This document shows positions 1 through 7,865 of a stretch of DNA of 64,000 nt, one piece after another; the stretch's first letter is position 1, and the number at the start of each line of letters is the position of its first letter. Under the pieces are notes generated by a model. That model saw only the letters and a program-made list of their open reading frames with translations. It did not search any database and was not told the origin of the DNA. Position numbers and translations under genes: made by a program. Location: assembly GCF_002252525.1 (NCBI RefSeq), contig NZ_NNRM01000001.1, positions 1-64,000 of the forward strand, in the 5' to 3' direction. The stretch is from Brucella pseudogrignonensis. GTDB taxonomy: Bacteria; Pseudomonadota; Alphaproteobacteria; Rhizobiales; Rhizobiaceae.

Positions 1-1
1 C

Positions 2-562
2 CCCTGGCCTTTCCGGCCAGAGAAACTTAACGTGACAACACCCACGGTAGATGGGCTGATAGTGGAAACGGCACGCATTTACCTTGAGCAGATTGAGACA
101 TTTTCGACGCGGATTCTATCTCTCGAAGCTGTCCTAAAGAAAGAAGCCGCACGGTCTGACGCTTCATCGCGTATGATGACCATGCCCGGTCTAGGGCCTA
201 TCACGGCTATGGCCATTGAAGCATTCGCCCCCACGCTGAGTGTCTTCAAGCGCAGTGGGGATTTTGCTGCATGGTTGGGTCTTGTGCCGCGCCAACATTC
301 GAGTGGCGGAAAGCAGATTTTGGGACGTACATCGAAAATGGGGCAGCGCGATATTCGGCGTTTGCTCATAATCGGTGCCATGTCGATAATACGCTGGGCA
401 AGTAAAAAGGCGCCAATACATGGAACGTGGCTTCATGCGATGCTTTTACGTAAACCTAGAATGGTCGTTGCCATAGCTTTGGCAAACAAGATGGCCCGCA
501 GCCTTTGGGCAATGCAGACAAAGAGGGAAGATTATAGAGATCCGCTACTGACTGTCGCGTAA
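2..562 (+). CDS. IS110-family (IS1111 group) transposase, 5' end outside the window
   Basis: This is the C-terminal part of an IS110-family recombinase. The reading frame is open back to base 2, so the true start lies upstream of the window; the GTG at 32 is only an internal codon. The visible part carries the Transposase_20 domain: a helix-hairpin-helix-like stretch MTMPGLGPITAMAIEAF, then FAAWLGLVPRQHSSGGKQ and LGRTSKMGQRDIRRLL. That domain holds the catalytic serine region of this family, but the N-terminal DEDD domain is not in view. The wording of these motifs matches the IS1111 group better than classical IS110. It belongs to a mobile element whose 3' non-coding end probably runs to about 750-830. 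Only about 187 of the usual 340 or so residues are visible, so intactness cannot be judged. Confidence 0.88.
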   Translation, partial: PWPFRPEKLNVTTPTVDGLIVETARIYLEQIETFSTRILSLEAVLKKEAARSDASSRMMTMPGLGPITAMAIEAFAPTLSVFKRSGDFAAWLGLVPRQHSSGGKQILGRTSKMGQRDIRRLLIIGAMSIIRWASKKAPIHGTWLHAMLLRKPRMVVAIALANKMARSLWAMQTKREDYRDPLLTVA

Positions 563-636
563 GTTAAATCGGCAAGTTAGAGCGGAACGACGGCGTGTGA
601 GGAGGTCAACGGATAGTAAGGACAATGATCGGCAAA

Positions 637-702
637 CGGTTCTGGAAACGCATCCGGGTCAATGGGCTTAGAGCCCGTAGAAGTGATTTTGCACCAGAAC
701 CG
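637..702 (+). ncRNA. Candidate structured RNA in the 3' end of the IS1111-type element
   Basis: Downstream of the transposase lies about 190 bp of non-coding sequence containing a nested fold. The outer stem is CGGTTCTGG at 637-645 pairing perfectly with CCAGAACCG at 694-702. Inside it is a hairpin GGGCT-TAG-AGCCC at 664-676. IS110-family elements are known to carry a guide (bridge or seeker) RNA in a non-coding end, and in the IS1111 group it lies downstream of the transposase gene. Position and fold therefore fit such an RNA. The pairing is seen in the sequence; the function is inferred, and the guide loops were not identified. Confidence 0.35.
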
Positions 703-832
703 CTAAGCTCCATACCGGCCAGCGGCTATGTGAATGCCGCAAAACAGGCCTGATACATGACCGCACCCGATCGCACGTCTAAATTATCCAAATTCCAACT
801 TGCACAAATGGGGGTATCCATACATGACCCGG

Positions 833-2443
833 TGGGGGTGCGGACGAAAACTTGGACTATCAGGGAGGTAGTTCATGTATTCCTACGAAGACCGGATACG
901 AGCAGTTGCGCTTTACATCGAGCTTGGCAAGCGCCCGAAAGCGACTATTCGCCAGTTGGGCTATCCAAGCAAGAACGCTTTGAAGGCCTGGTACCTGGAA
1001 TATGAGCACCATCTCGATCTGCGTTTAGGATTTGCGCCCCGAGCGCCTAAGTTCACACAGGCGCAGAAGGAAGTGGCTGTTGAACACTACCGCACGCATG
1101 GTCGTTGTGTTTCTGCAACGATGCGCGCCTTGGGCTATCCCGGTCGTGCAACGTTGACAGCATGGGTTCGTGAGGTGTTTCCCGAAACTAGCAAAGCTGT
1201 CACTGGAAGAACTGGACGTCCACGATACCCTGATGCGCTGAAGAAGGCTGGCGTCGTCGGACTTTATAATCGGCAAGAAAGTGCACAGGCTTTGGCCGAA
1301 AAGCTCGGCGTATGCAGACCGACACTGTATAACTGGAAAAACCAGTTACTTGGTCCGGAGGCTCCCGCAATCATGAAACGCAAGAACAACTCACCGCCAG
1401 TGCCAGAGAGAGAAGAATTAGAGCGCCAGCTCGAAACACTGCAGCACAATATTCAGAAACTGCAGCTTGAGCACGACCTTTTGAAGAAAGCGACCGAACT
1501 CATAAAAAAAGACCTGGGCGTCGATCTGCAACTTCTGAGTAATCGGGAGAAAACGCTGTTGGTTGACGCCCTCAAATACCTTTATCAACTCCCTGATCTG
1601 CTTACTCAGTTGGGATTGGCGCGCAGCTCATATTTTTACCATCGAACTCGCATGAGGATTACCGACAAGTACCTCACTATTCGTCAAAACATCACCGAAA
1701 TTTTCGAAGCCAACCGTCGATGCTATGGCTACCCCAGGCTACAGGCGTCATTAGCCAAACAATCCGTTACAATCTCAGAGAAGGTTGTGCAGCGCTTGAT
1801 GAAACAGGAGAACCTGATCGTTGCCACGCCAAAGCGGCGGCGATATCGCTCTTATCTCGGAGAAATTAGTCCGGCGCCTGAGAACCTTATTAATCGCGAC
1901 TTCCAGGCCGCAGGCCCAAACGAGAAATGGCTGACCGATATCACTGAATTCCATATCCCGGCTGGCAAGGTATATCTCTCGCCCATCATCGACTGTTTCG
2001 ATGGGTTGGTTATAAGCTGGTCTATCGGAACGAGACCAGATGCGGAATTGGTCAACACGATGCTCGATACCGCAATAGAAACTCTCACAGGTACAGATGA
2101 GCGGCCAATAGTGCATTCTGATCGGGGTGCACACTATCGCTGGCCGGGTTGGCTATCGAGGATCAGTGATGCGAAGCTGGTGCGCTCAATGTCCCGCAAG
2201 GCGTGTTCTCCAGATAACGCTGCATGCGAAGGCTTCTTCGGAAGGCTAAAAACAGAGTTCTTTTATCCCAGCGATTGGAAGAACACCACACTCGAGCAGT
2301 TTATCAATGAAGTTGATGGCTACATTCGGTGGTACAACGAGAAGCGGATTAAGATATCACTTGGCGCACGCAGCCCAATCGAATATCGAAACTGTCTTGG
2401 CATTGTGACGTAAAACCAGTCCAAGTTTTTATCCGCACCCCCA
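833..2443 (+). mobile_element. Complete IS3-family insertion sequence
   Basis: The element is bounded by inverted repeats. The left end from 833 reads TGGGGGTGCGGACGAAAACT and continues to 858. The right end, 2418-2443, is its reverse complement with two mismatches in 26 bases. The outer bases are TG and CA, as usual for IS3-family ends. It is 1611 bp long and holds one transposase gene that fills it almost completely. The three bases on either side (CGG at 830-832 and AAG at 2444-2446) do not match, so no target duplication is visible; the element may have recombined or caused an adjacent deletion. Confidence 0.88.
875..2413 (+). CDS. IS3-family transposase, single fused reading frame
   Basis: This 512-residue DDE transposase moves the surrounding element. 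The N-terminal third has helix-turn-helix segments (about 10-60 and 120-165) of the type found in IS3 OrfA. A leucine-rich stretch follows (about 185-215). The rve catalytic domain starts near 330: the first Asp is in EKWLTDITEF, the second in IVHSDRGAHY, and the Glu probably in ACEGFFGRLKTEFFY. It ends with the usual RWYNEKRIKISLGARSPIEY block. Most IS3-family members express this protein by -1 frameshifting between OrfA and OrfB; here both halves sit in one frame with no slippery site needed. The ATG at 875 follows GGGAGGTAGTTC, a good ribosome binding site. The gene appears intact. Confidence 0.92.
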   Translation: MYSYEDRIRAVALYIELGKRPKATIRQLGYPSKNALKAWYLEYEHHLDLRLGFAPRAPKFTQAQKEVAVEHYRTHGRCVSATMRALGYPGRATLTAWVREVFPETSKAVTGRTGRPRYPDALKKAGVVGLYNRQESAQALAEKLGVCRPTLYNWKNQLLGPEAPAIMKRKNNSPPVPEREELERQLETLQHNIQKLQLEHDLLKKATELIKKDLGVDLQLLSNREKTLLVDALKYLYQLPDLLTQLGLARSSYFYHRTRMRITDKYLTIRQNITEIFEANRRCYGYPRLQASLAKQSVTISEKVVQRLMKQENLIVATPKRRRYRSYLGEISPAPENLINRDFQAAGPNEKWLTDITEFHIPAGKVYLSPIIDCFDGLVISWSIGTRPDAELVNTMLDTAIETLTGTDERPIVHSDRGAHYRWPGWLSRISDAKLVRSMSRKACSPDNAACEGFFGRLKTEFFYPSDWKNTTLEQFINEVDGYIRWYNEKRIKISLGARSPIEYRNCLGIVT

Positions 2444-2724
2444 AAGTTTGCCGCCGCCGTATCGTTGGACGGACTATAAAGCACAGACACCCCTTCATTG
2501 GGACATAGAGGCCACCCAGAGAGTGATTATCGTTTGCATACCACTAATTCTTATTCACACTTCAATCTCGCGCCAGCGGGCAAAATAGATGAAATCGATC
2601 AGAATGCAGATACGATCACGGCTCAAAGAAGAGGCTGTCGAAAATGAGCAGTTGATATCCTGAATACTTCGTTCGTTGCCTTATTGGATAACGTTTCTAT
2701 TCTATTGAATACTGTAAACACAGG

Positions 2725-2991
2725 TTAATAATGAAACCGCAACTGCGCAATTTCCAAACTCTGAGAATTGCCCGTTCCACTGACACGATAAACCATGCGA
2801 TCTTCCTGAGAGATGCGGCGCGACCACCAACCAGTCAAGTCGCCCTTTAATGGTTCAGGTTTACCAGTTCCCTGAAAAGGCGTTCTCTGACACTGTTTAA
2901 TCAGTTCATTGATGCGGTCGCGCGTCTTATTATTGGTATTCACCCAATACAAATAATCTTCCCAAGCTTGTTCCGAAAAAACAAGCTTCAC
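2725..2991 (-). CDS. yoeB: YoeB/Txe-family toxin (ribosome-dependent mRNA endonuclease)
   Basis: The 88-residue product is a RelE-fold toxin of the YoeB branch, which cleaves mRNA in the ribosomal A site and is held inactive by YefM. Family landmarks are present: FSEQAWEDYLYW at the start, GTGKPEPLKGDLTGWWSRRI in the middle and a C-terminal FHY. The residues used for catalysis in E. coli YoeB can be matched to Glu46, Arg65 and His87. The terminal His-Tyr pair is kept, so the toxin looks active. Its start codon overlaps the stop of the antitoxin gene by four bases (ATGA), implying coupled translation. It lies between an IS3 and an IS6 element, consistent with a role in stabilising acquired DNA, which is an inference. 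Confidence 0.95.
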   Translation of the reverse strand: MKLVFSEQAWEDYLYWVNTNNKTRDRINELIKQCQRTPFQGTGKPEPLKGDLTGWWSRRISQEDRMVYRVSGTGNSQSLEIAQLRFHY

Positions 2992-3239
2992 TTGATCAAC
3001 TCACGTTCTTCGCCGTTGCCAGCTTCGAGCTGGGCGATTGAAGTACGCAAACGCGCAGCGTTGTGCGGCGTTGACAAGAGGTGAAGCGTTTCATTTACCG
3101 CGTTCCATGTTTCTAAGGAAACAACAACGACGGACTCACCATTTTTACGCGTCACGACGACTTCCTGTTTGTCGTTGATTGCGCGGTCCATCACATTTTT
3201 CAGTTGCGCGCGCGCGTCCGAGTAAGTCATTACATCCAT
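2988..3239 (-). CDS. yefM: YefM/Phd-family antitoxin
   Basis: The 83-residue protein is the antitoxin partner of the downstream YoeB. It starts with MDVMTYSDARAQLKNVMD, the typical Phd/YefM DNA-binding N-terminus, followed by DKQEVVVTRKNGESVVVVSL. The C-terminal half (about 50-83) is charged and would wrap the toxin. The frame is open a further 25 codons upstream, but that extension would cover the operator, and the ATG at 3239 has a ribosome binding site (AAAGGA), so the shorter form is chosen. Known family behaviour is autoregulation by the antitoxin and the toxin-antitoxin complex binding the promoter; the repeats at 3270-3287 fit that. Confidence 0.95.
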   Translation of the reverse strand: MDVMTYSDARAQLKNVMDRAINDKQEVVVTRKNGESVVVVSLETWNAVNETLHLLSTPHNAARLRTSIAQLEAGNGEERELIK

Positions 3240-3269
3240 GAGAGCAATCCTTTCGTATCGCACTATATA

Positions 3270-3287
3270 TGTACAATATCTGGTACA
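3270..3287 (-). promoter_or_regulatory. Probable YefM operator: paired TGTACA-type boxes
   Basis: About 30 bp upstream of the yefM start lie TGTACA (3270-3275) and GGTACA (3282-3287), 12 bp apart. In E. coli the yefM-yoeB operator is built on TGTACA hexamers at this kind of spacing, so this is the likely autorepression site. One box is perfect and one has a single change. Confidence 0.6.
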
Positions 3288-3782
3288 ATTAAGGCGAAAC
3301 TTCAAGCGCGTCAAGAGTTGCCTGGTTCGTCAATGTCAGAAGAGGATTTTTGCTCTGTCCTCACACCTCTGAATGAACACCTGAATTTGGTAACAATTTT
3401 TTTGAAAGAACGGAGGGAATAATAGCAAGTTTCCAAGCGGCCAACGTAGACCTAACAGACTTTTTGGTGAGCTTTTGATTTGAACTTCGAGTTAAGAACA
3501 GCGCCTCCTTTTCTCATGAGAGGCAAGCGCCCGCTGTTTCAGAGCGCCAGTCAAGAATCCTGGCTCCAATTCAAAGCCGTCGGATCACGTTCCCATACGC
3601 GTTGAAAACAAATGAACTGCAAAGCGGTCACTCGGCATCAACACACCAAAGACTTGATGGACTTGGGATGGCTTTTCCACACTCACCTTTTGGTTTTCAG
3701 TAAGGGCAATGGGCCATTAGATTGTGCCCGTTTGTAAAATGAATGGGTTGCATCTAGCCTTGCAACTCCCCATTTTTTGGTC
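3288..3782. other. Gene-poor stretch between the toxin-antitoxin pair and the thioesterase
   Basis: About 500 bp. It contains the upstream edge of the yefM promoter and then sequence broken by stops in all frames. No conserved protein, RNA or repeat was recognised. Confidence 0.5.
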
Positions 3783-4181
3783 ATGATAAAGAACACAACC
3801 TTTCGGCACCCTGTCATTATCTCTCCAGGCGATATTGATGATATGGGACACGTCAACAACGCGGTATATCTGCGCTGGGTACAAGAGGCTGTTATCAGCT
3901 ATTGGCAGGCTAAATCCTCAATCGAAAACCAAGCTCAACTCCTTTGGGTGGCCCTAAAACACGAGATTAGCTATCATGCGCCGCTGTTTTTAAACGACAG
4001 TGTAGAAGCTCTGGTAACCGCCACAGGCATGAAGGGATCACGCGCCTTTTTCACGACCACTATTAAGCGCAGTGATGATGTGGCAACGGAAGTAAACAGC
4101 TCCTGGTGCTGCGTTGATGCAGAAACCCGTCGCCCGCGCCGGATAGACGAAAACATCGCCCGAATATTTCTACCGGGATAG
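3783..4181 (+). CDS. Acyl-CoA thioesterase, hot-dog fold (4HBT family)
   Basis: The product is 132 residues, the normal size for a single hot-dog thioesterase. The signature DIDDMGHVNNAVYLRW at residues 17-32 is that of the 4-hydroxybenzoyl-CoA thioesterase group, in which the Asp next to GHVNN is catalytic. The rest reads as the usual beta sheet, ending with a CCVDAETRRPRRID stretch. It would hydrolyse an acyl-CoA in the cytoplasm; the substrate cannot be told. The frame allows a TTG start at 3777, but the ATG at 3783 is preferred; neither has a strong ribosome binding site. It stands alone between a toxin-antitoxin pair and an IS6 element, so the context gives no pathway. Confidence 0.85.
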   Translation: MIKNTTFRHPVIISPGDIDDMGHVNNAVYLRWVQEAVISYWQAKSSIENQAQLLWVALKHEISYHAPLFLNDSVEALVTATGMKGSRAFFTTTIKRSDDVATEVNSSWCCVDAETRRPRRIDENIARIFLPG

Positions 4182-4268
4182 ACCGCGCAATTAGCTCGAT
4201 AGGGTGTGATCTGTTGAATTCACGCTGAATTTGACCTAGTTTTGTTTTTGATGTTGATCAGATAAAGT

Positions 4269-5084
4269 GGCACTGTTACTTTAACGAGATTGCGGACGTG
4301 GCTCATTCTTTGTGGCATCTGTCATGCAGATTTCAGGCACGCTATTTCACGCCACATGTCAGTGGCGGCTTGTCGTAACTCACGATGATCAGCGGCATCG
4401 AATTGGTTGCAGGGGAAATAATATATGTTGTAAATCGGATCATGTATCGACGTGAAGTTTAGCACATGTCGCGCCGATTTAAAGCGCTTCATAACATGCT
4501 CCCGTCGTCGGATCGGCTGATGCGAATTCTCTGCCCGATTGTTCAAACCCTTATGCTGGCGATGATCGCAACCGCTAAGGCCTATAGCTCGTTTGGCAGC
4601 GCCATAAGATCGTAATTTATCGGTGACCATAACCCGCGGTGCACAGCCCTGAGCAGAGAGAAGCTTGCACATGAAACGCTTGGCAGCCGTGGTATTGCGG
4701 CGTTTCTGGACCAGAACATCTATCACGAAACCATCCTGATCAACCGCTCTCCAAAGAATGTGATGCTCACCTTTGATCGTAATGACAACCTCATCCAGAT
4801 GCCATTTTTCACCAAGGCGTGGTGTGCGGCGACGGATATTACTGGCATAGGTCCGTCCGAAATTCTCAGCCCATTCGTACACAGTCTTATGTGTGACGAA
4901 GATCCCACGATAAGCCAGCATATCTTCGACCATACGAAAGCTCAGTGGAAAGCGGAAATACAACCAGACAGCTTCCGCGATAATCTCAGCTGGATAACGA
5001 TGGCGACGATAAAGCGAGGCACGAGGTTCTGTCATACCCTATTATCGTTGCTGACGTTTACACTTTGATTAAGGTAACGGTGCC
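4269..5084 (-). mobile_element. Complete IS6-family insertion sequence
   Basis: The ends are inverted repeats of the form GGCACYGTTACYTTAA, at 4269-4284 and 5069-5084, closely resembling the IS26 type ends. Length is 816 bp, normal for the family, with one transposase gene. The flanking octamers (GATAAAGT left, CTGCCGGG right) are different, so there is no 8-bp target duplication. IS6 elements move by cointegrate formation and often leave such unmatched junctions after deletions or recombination. On the right side the element abuts codon 56 of a truncated transposase gene. Confidence 0.92.
4322..5035 (-). CDS. IS6-family transposase
   Basis: The 237-residue transposase has an N-terminal helix-turn-helix region (about 20-65, with FPLSFRMVEDMLAYRGI) and a DDE catalytic core: Asp in WHLDEVVITIKG, Asp in MVTDKLRSYGAAK and Glu in NNRAENSHQPIRRRE. 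Size and motifs match IS26-like enzymes throughout, and no stop or frameshift is seen, so it should be active. It is the only gene in its element. Confidence 0.94.
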   Translation of the reverse strand: MTEPRASLYRRHRYPAEIIAEAVWLYFRFPLSFRMVEDMLAYRGIFVTHKTVYEWAENFGRTYASNIRRRTPRLGEKWHLDEVVITIKGEHHILWRAVDQDGFVIDVLVQKRRNTTAAKRFMCKLLSAQGCAPRVMVTDKLRSYGAAKRAIGLSGCDHRQHKGLNNRAENSHQPIRRREHVMKRFKSARHVLNFTSIHDPIYNIYYFPCNQFDAADHRELRQAATDMWREIACLKSA

Positions 5085-5252
5085 CTGCCGGGTGGTCAGC
5101 CGGAGTTCGGCCGCTGCCCGCGCGATGACAGTCTCTTTTGGGCCGCTGCTATCAAGAACCTTGTCCAGTTCGCGCGCAATGCGGCGTGCCGTCGACCATT
5201 GCTCGTTCGAGATATTGCGAGCTATCGGTAAAATTCGATCGTTCCAGGGCAT
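5085..5252 (-). pseudogene. N-terminal stub of a Mu/TniA-like transposase, cut by the IS6 element
   Basis: Only the first 56 codons remain, beginning MPWNDRILPIARNISNEQ and containing WSTARRIARELDKVL and VIARAAAELRLTTRQ. This reads as the N-terminal helix-turn-helix of a Tn552/TniA-type rve transposase common on rhizobial plasmids. The family assignment is by resemblance and is moderate. The coding sequence runs into the IS6 inverted repeat at 5084 without losing a base of frame, after which eight IS-derived residues and a stop follow. The rest of the gene is not present on the other side of the element, so a deletion accompanied or followed insertion. Confidence 0.65.
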
Positions 5253-5321
5253 GGCAAGGTGCCGAATTGAAATCGTTAGCGATAAGTCGCCCTACTTTTA
5301 TCGCGTAAGTGCAAAGGATAA

Positions 5322-5939
5322 ATGACGTTTCTACGTTTGAAATTGGGAAGTAAAAGCCACACCAGTGAAGCTTTAGCGCGGCTCGACGAGCGGCTTGCTC
5401 CTTCGCCGGTCGGCACGGGACTGATCGAACGGTTCCATTTTGCCGACGCCTGCGCCTCGCTGTGGCTTGATGACGAGCTGGTCGAAATGGAGGATCTGAT
5501 CCTGCATGATGCGGCGCGCGATATCCGTTCTCCCCAGACATGCTCTGACCATTGCCCGCGACGTGTTGCAGATGCGAGGGCGCATCGCCACGCATGCGCC
5601 GGACGGGCGCTGAGCCCAAGCGGTTTGCGCAGTCTGCGGCAGGGGTGGCTGGTAGCAAAGCCTGGGTGTGACGGCATCGGCGCGGACAACGAAATTGCCG
5701 CCGTGCAAAAGGCGACAGTTGATTCCCAGGGGAGACACGACCGTTTGGATGAGGGGGTCGCGCTGCTCGGCATCGATCTCATTGCCATTGACGCGGTGCT
5801 GGCGCGGTCCGAAGACGTGCTGGCAAGGGTGAAACAGCCACAACGGCTGGCGAAGCCGGAGACAGACCCGCTGAGCCGCGATCCCGAGTGGGATGAGGAG
5901 CGCCCAAGCCATGGGTCAAATGGCTTTGTGGGCCTGTAA
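5322..5939 (+). pseudogene. Decayed RHE_PE00001-family (DUF1612) plasmid protein
   Basis: The first part, LARLDERLAPSPVGTGLIER and HFADACASLWLDDELVEMED, followed by LHDAARDIR, matches the start of the RHE_PE00001/DUF1612 family found on rhizobial plasmids. After the RDIRSP codons (about 5530) the family sequence continues in another frame (HALTIARDVLQMRGRIATHA), ending at a stop near 5613. Near 5770-5890 a further piece (IDAVLARSEDVLARV, then DPEWDEER) again resembles the family. At least two frame changes make it a pseudogene. Function of the family is unknown; its presence points to plasmid-derived DNA. Confidence 0.65.
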
Positions 5940-6564
5940 ACATTAATTGTACCGCAATTTTCGGGAAAGGGCAGGCGCTGGGCGAAGCTTCGACCGTAGA
6001 TCGCACCATTCAGAAAATACTGCACAGCAATGACATGTCCACCATAGACGTTGATCAGCGGGCAGGGCTTTTGGCATTTCAACAGACCGAGGGTTTGATG
6101 AATCTCATGTCGCAGATGATTTGGACCCTTGAAATCAGTGAGAACCAGCAGCTGGTCACAAAGACAACCCCGTCTTCTAAGTCAAGGGCGGCGGCCCACC
6201 AGACCTACCGGGGTACGGTTTTGGGTTGGGCAATCCGTATGCAGCTATTCCATTTCCCTTGAGCCTAGAGTTAATACTTCGAATCGACTGGCGTCGAGAC
6301 GGATCGTGAAAGAAGTTCGGCCTAGAACGCAGACGCGCTAAACTAACAAACCAATACTAGGCAAAACACAAGGAACGGCTGCTGTCTTCTAAGCCAGGAC
6401 GAAGGACTTTGCGTACTTGGGATGAAGTACAAAGCTCCGGTGAACCACATTAAATTACGCGTACCATCTCCGAATATAGATGTCGTGCACAAACTGTAGG
6501 CATCTAGGCCAGATCTGATGGCAGCTCTGATCAAAGTAGCTAGGGTAGTGGAGAGAGATGGGCC
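5940..6564. other. Non-coding or decayed stretch
   Basis: About 620 bp between two gene remnants. Short open frames on both strands show no recognisable family. It probably holds further decayed mobile DNA, but nothing specific can be named. Confidence 0.45.
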
Positions 6565-6753
6565 ATGCGAATTGCCGTTCTTGGTTGGGGAGCGCTAATT
6601 TTGAACCCTCAAAAACTAGAGGTCAAAGGGGAGTTTAAGATTGGCGGACCGCCGCTCCCAATGGAATTCACTAGAGAGGCCGCTAGGGAGCGGGTCTCGC
6701 GGGCATCAGGGCCAGCGGCCATATTGTGTCGCATAAACAGGCGCGAGACATGA
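6565..6753 (+). pseudogene. Remnant of a small conserved hypothetical gene
   Basis: The first 35 or so residues, MRIAVLGWGALILNPQKLEV and GGPPLPMEF, resemble the N-terminus of a conserved bacterial hypothetical family that begins MRIAVLGWGSLIW and has a gamma-glutamylcyclotransferase-like opening. After the EFTREA region the similarity stops and the frame ends at codon 62, far short of a full protein. It is read as a truncated remnant; no function is offered. GAGAGAGATGG upstream could serve as a ribosome binding site. The family recognition is from memory and is tentative. Confidence 0.4.
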
Positions 6754-7073
6754 CAGCACCCAGCTCGCAAGACTGTAACATCACCAAAATCAAAGTGCCA
6801 AACGGGCGTCATCTAGACATGACAACACCATCCTTTGGCCTTGGTAAGGCAAACACAACCACCGATTGACATGAGAAAATTTGCATGATAGCGATTTTAG
6901 AAAATGAATTGCACTAAACTTAACTACAGAGGCATCAATAAATTATCGCAAGTTAAATGGTGAATTCCGGGGGGATTTTTTGCGAACGAATGAGTCTTTA
7001 TACAGGAGCTGGAAAGGGTTTTCTCTTTCTCTCCATGATCTTCCACTGTTTCTCATTTAGAGGGGATTGTTGG
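6754..7073. other. Intergenic region upstream of the EAL gene
   Basis: About 320 bp, AT-rich towards its 3' half. No gene was recognised. It should contain the promoter for the EAL-autotransporter pair; no clear -35/-10 pair stood out. Confidence 0.45.
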
Positions 7074-7865
7074 ATGGATCCTCTCGACATAGCCGATTCA
7101 GCGTGGGTATCGACAATAATTGATGCGATTCGAGAGGGCCGCATTTTTCTTGCGGTTCAAGGAGTACACTCGGTAACAGATGTTGACCGGTTGCTATACG
7201 GCGAGTGCCTTGCACGACTTCTGAATCGCGATGGTACAGTCACAAGCGCTCGCGAATTCATTCCCATCCTCGATATATGGGGTAAAACCCCGCTTCTCGA
7301 TCAACACATGATCAAGCTCGTACTTGACGAATTGGACGCTGATCCACGTGCCGTTTTGGGCTGCAACATCTCTACAGACGGCCTCACTGACGCCGAATGG
7401 TCATTGATTTATCGTCAGTTGGTCGAACGTGCTCATTTGGCTCACCGTCTGGTCCTTGAAATCACCGAAACGCGACCGCTCGGCGACATTGTGACCACCA
7501 ACAGATGTCTGGCGGCTGCGCGTAAGCTCGGTTGTCTCGTTGCTGTCGACGACTTCGGAAGCGGTCAAGTCACACCCTGGCAGCTGCTACGGCTGGAGGT
7601 CGATATCGTCAAGATCGACGCCGCATTCGTGCGAGACATCAAGGAATCCCATCCTCGGGGCAACAGCCTTCAATTCATGATCGGACTGGCAAAATGCGCA
7701 GCTCCGACCGTCATCGTTGAGGGCGTCGAAACCAATACTCACTTGATCGATGCAGTGATGGCCGGGGCTACCCATGCCCAAGGATACCATCTGTCTCGAC
7801 CAGTATTTCTGCATTCAAACGAGCCTGTGTTCCAGGCTAATTCTGAGGGTAAGACATGTCATTAA
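7074..7865 (+). CDS. EAL-domain protein, probable c-di-GMP phosphodiesterase
   Basis: The 263-residue protein is a stand-alone EAL domain with no visible sensor or membrane segment. The signature glutamate is in an ECL variant (residues 44-46, within GECLARL), keeping the E-x-L-x-R pattern. Other catalytic positions are present: FIPI (62-65), NIS (98-100), EIT (129-131), DDFGSG (159-164), VKID (179-182), then VEGVET and AQGYHLSRP. All metal and substrate ligands therefore seem kept and it is likely active, hydrolysing c-di-GMP in the cytoplasm. The ATG at 7074 follows GAGGGG at a good distance; an in-frame upstream extension to 6957 lacks this. Its last ten bases overlap the start of the autotransporter gene, so the two are probably translated together and the enzyme may serve surface adhesion. 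Confidence 0.88.
   Translation: MDPLDIADSAWVSTIIDAIREGRIFLAVQGVHSVTDVDRLLYGECLARLLNRDGTVTSAREFIPILDIWGKTPLLDQHMIKLVLDELDADPRAVLGCNISTDGLTDAEWSLIYRQLVERAHLAHRLVLEITETRPLGDIVTTNRCLAAARKLGCLVAVDDFGSGQVTPWQLLRLEVDIVKIDAAFVRDIKESHPRGNSLQFMIGLAKCAAPTVIVEGVETNTHLIDAVMAGATHAQGYHLSRPVFLHSNEPVFQANSEGKTCH

Noticed and set aside
827-2449. Target site duplication around the IS3 element
   Set aside because: The bases next to the two ends differ, so none can be claimed.
5276-6082. 268-codon minus-strand open frame
   Set aside because: It runs antisense through the DUF1612 pseudogene with a low-complexity Ser-rich product, so it is not a gene.
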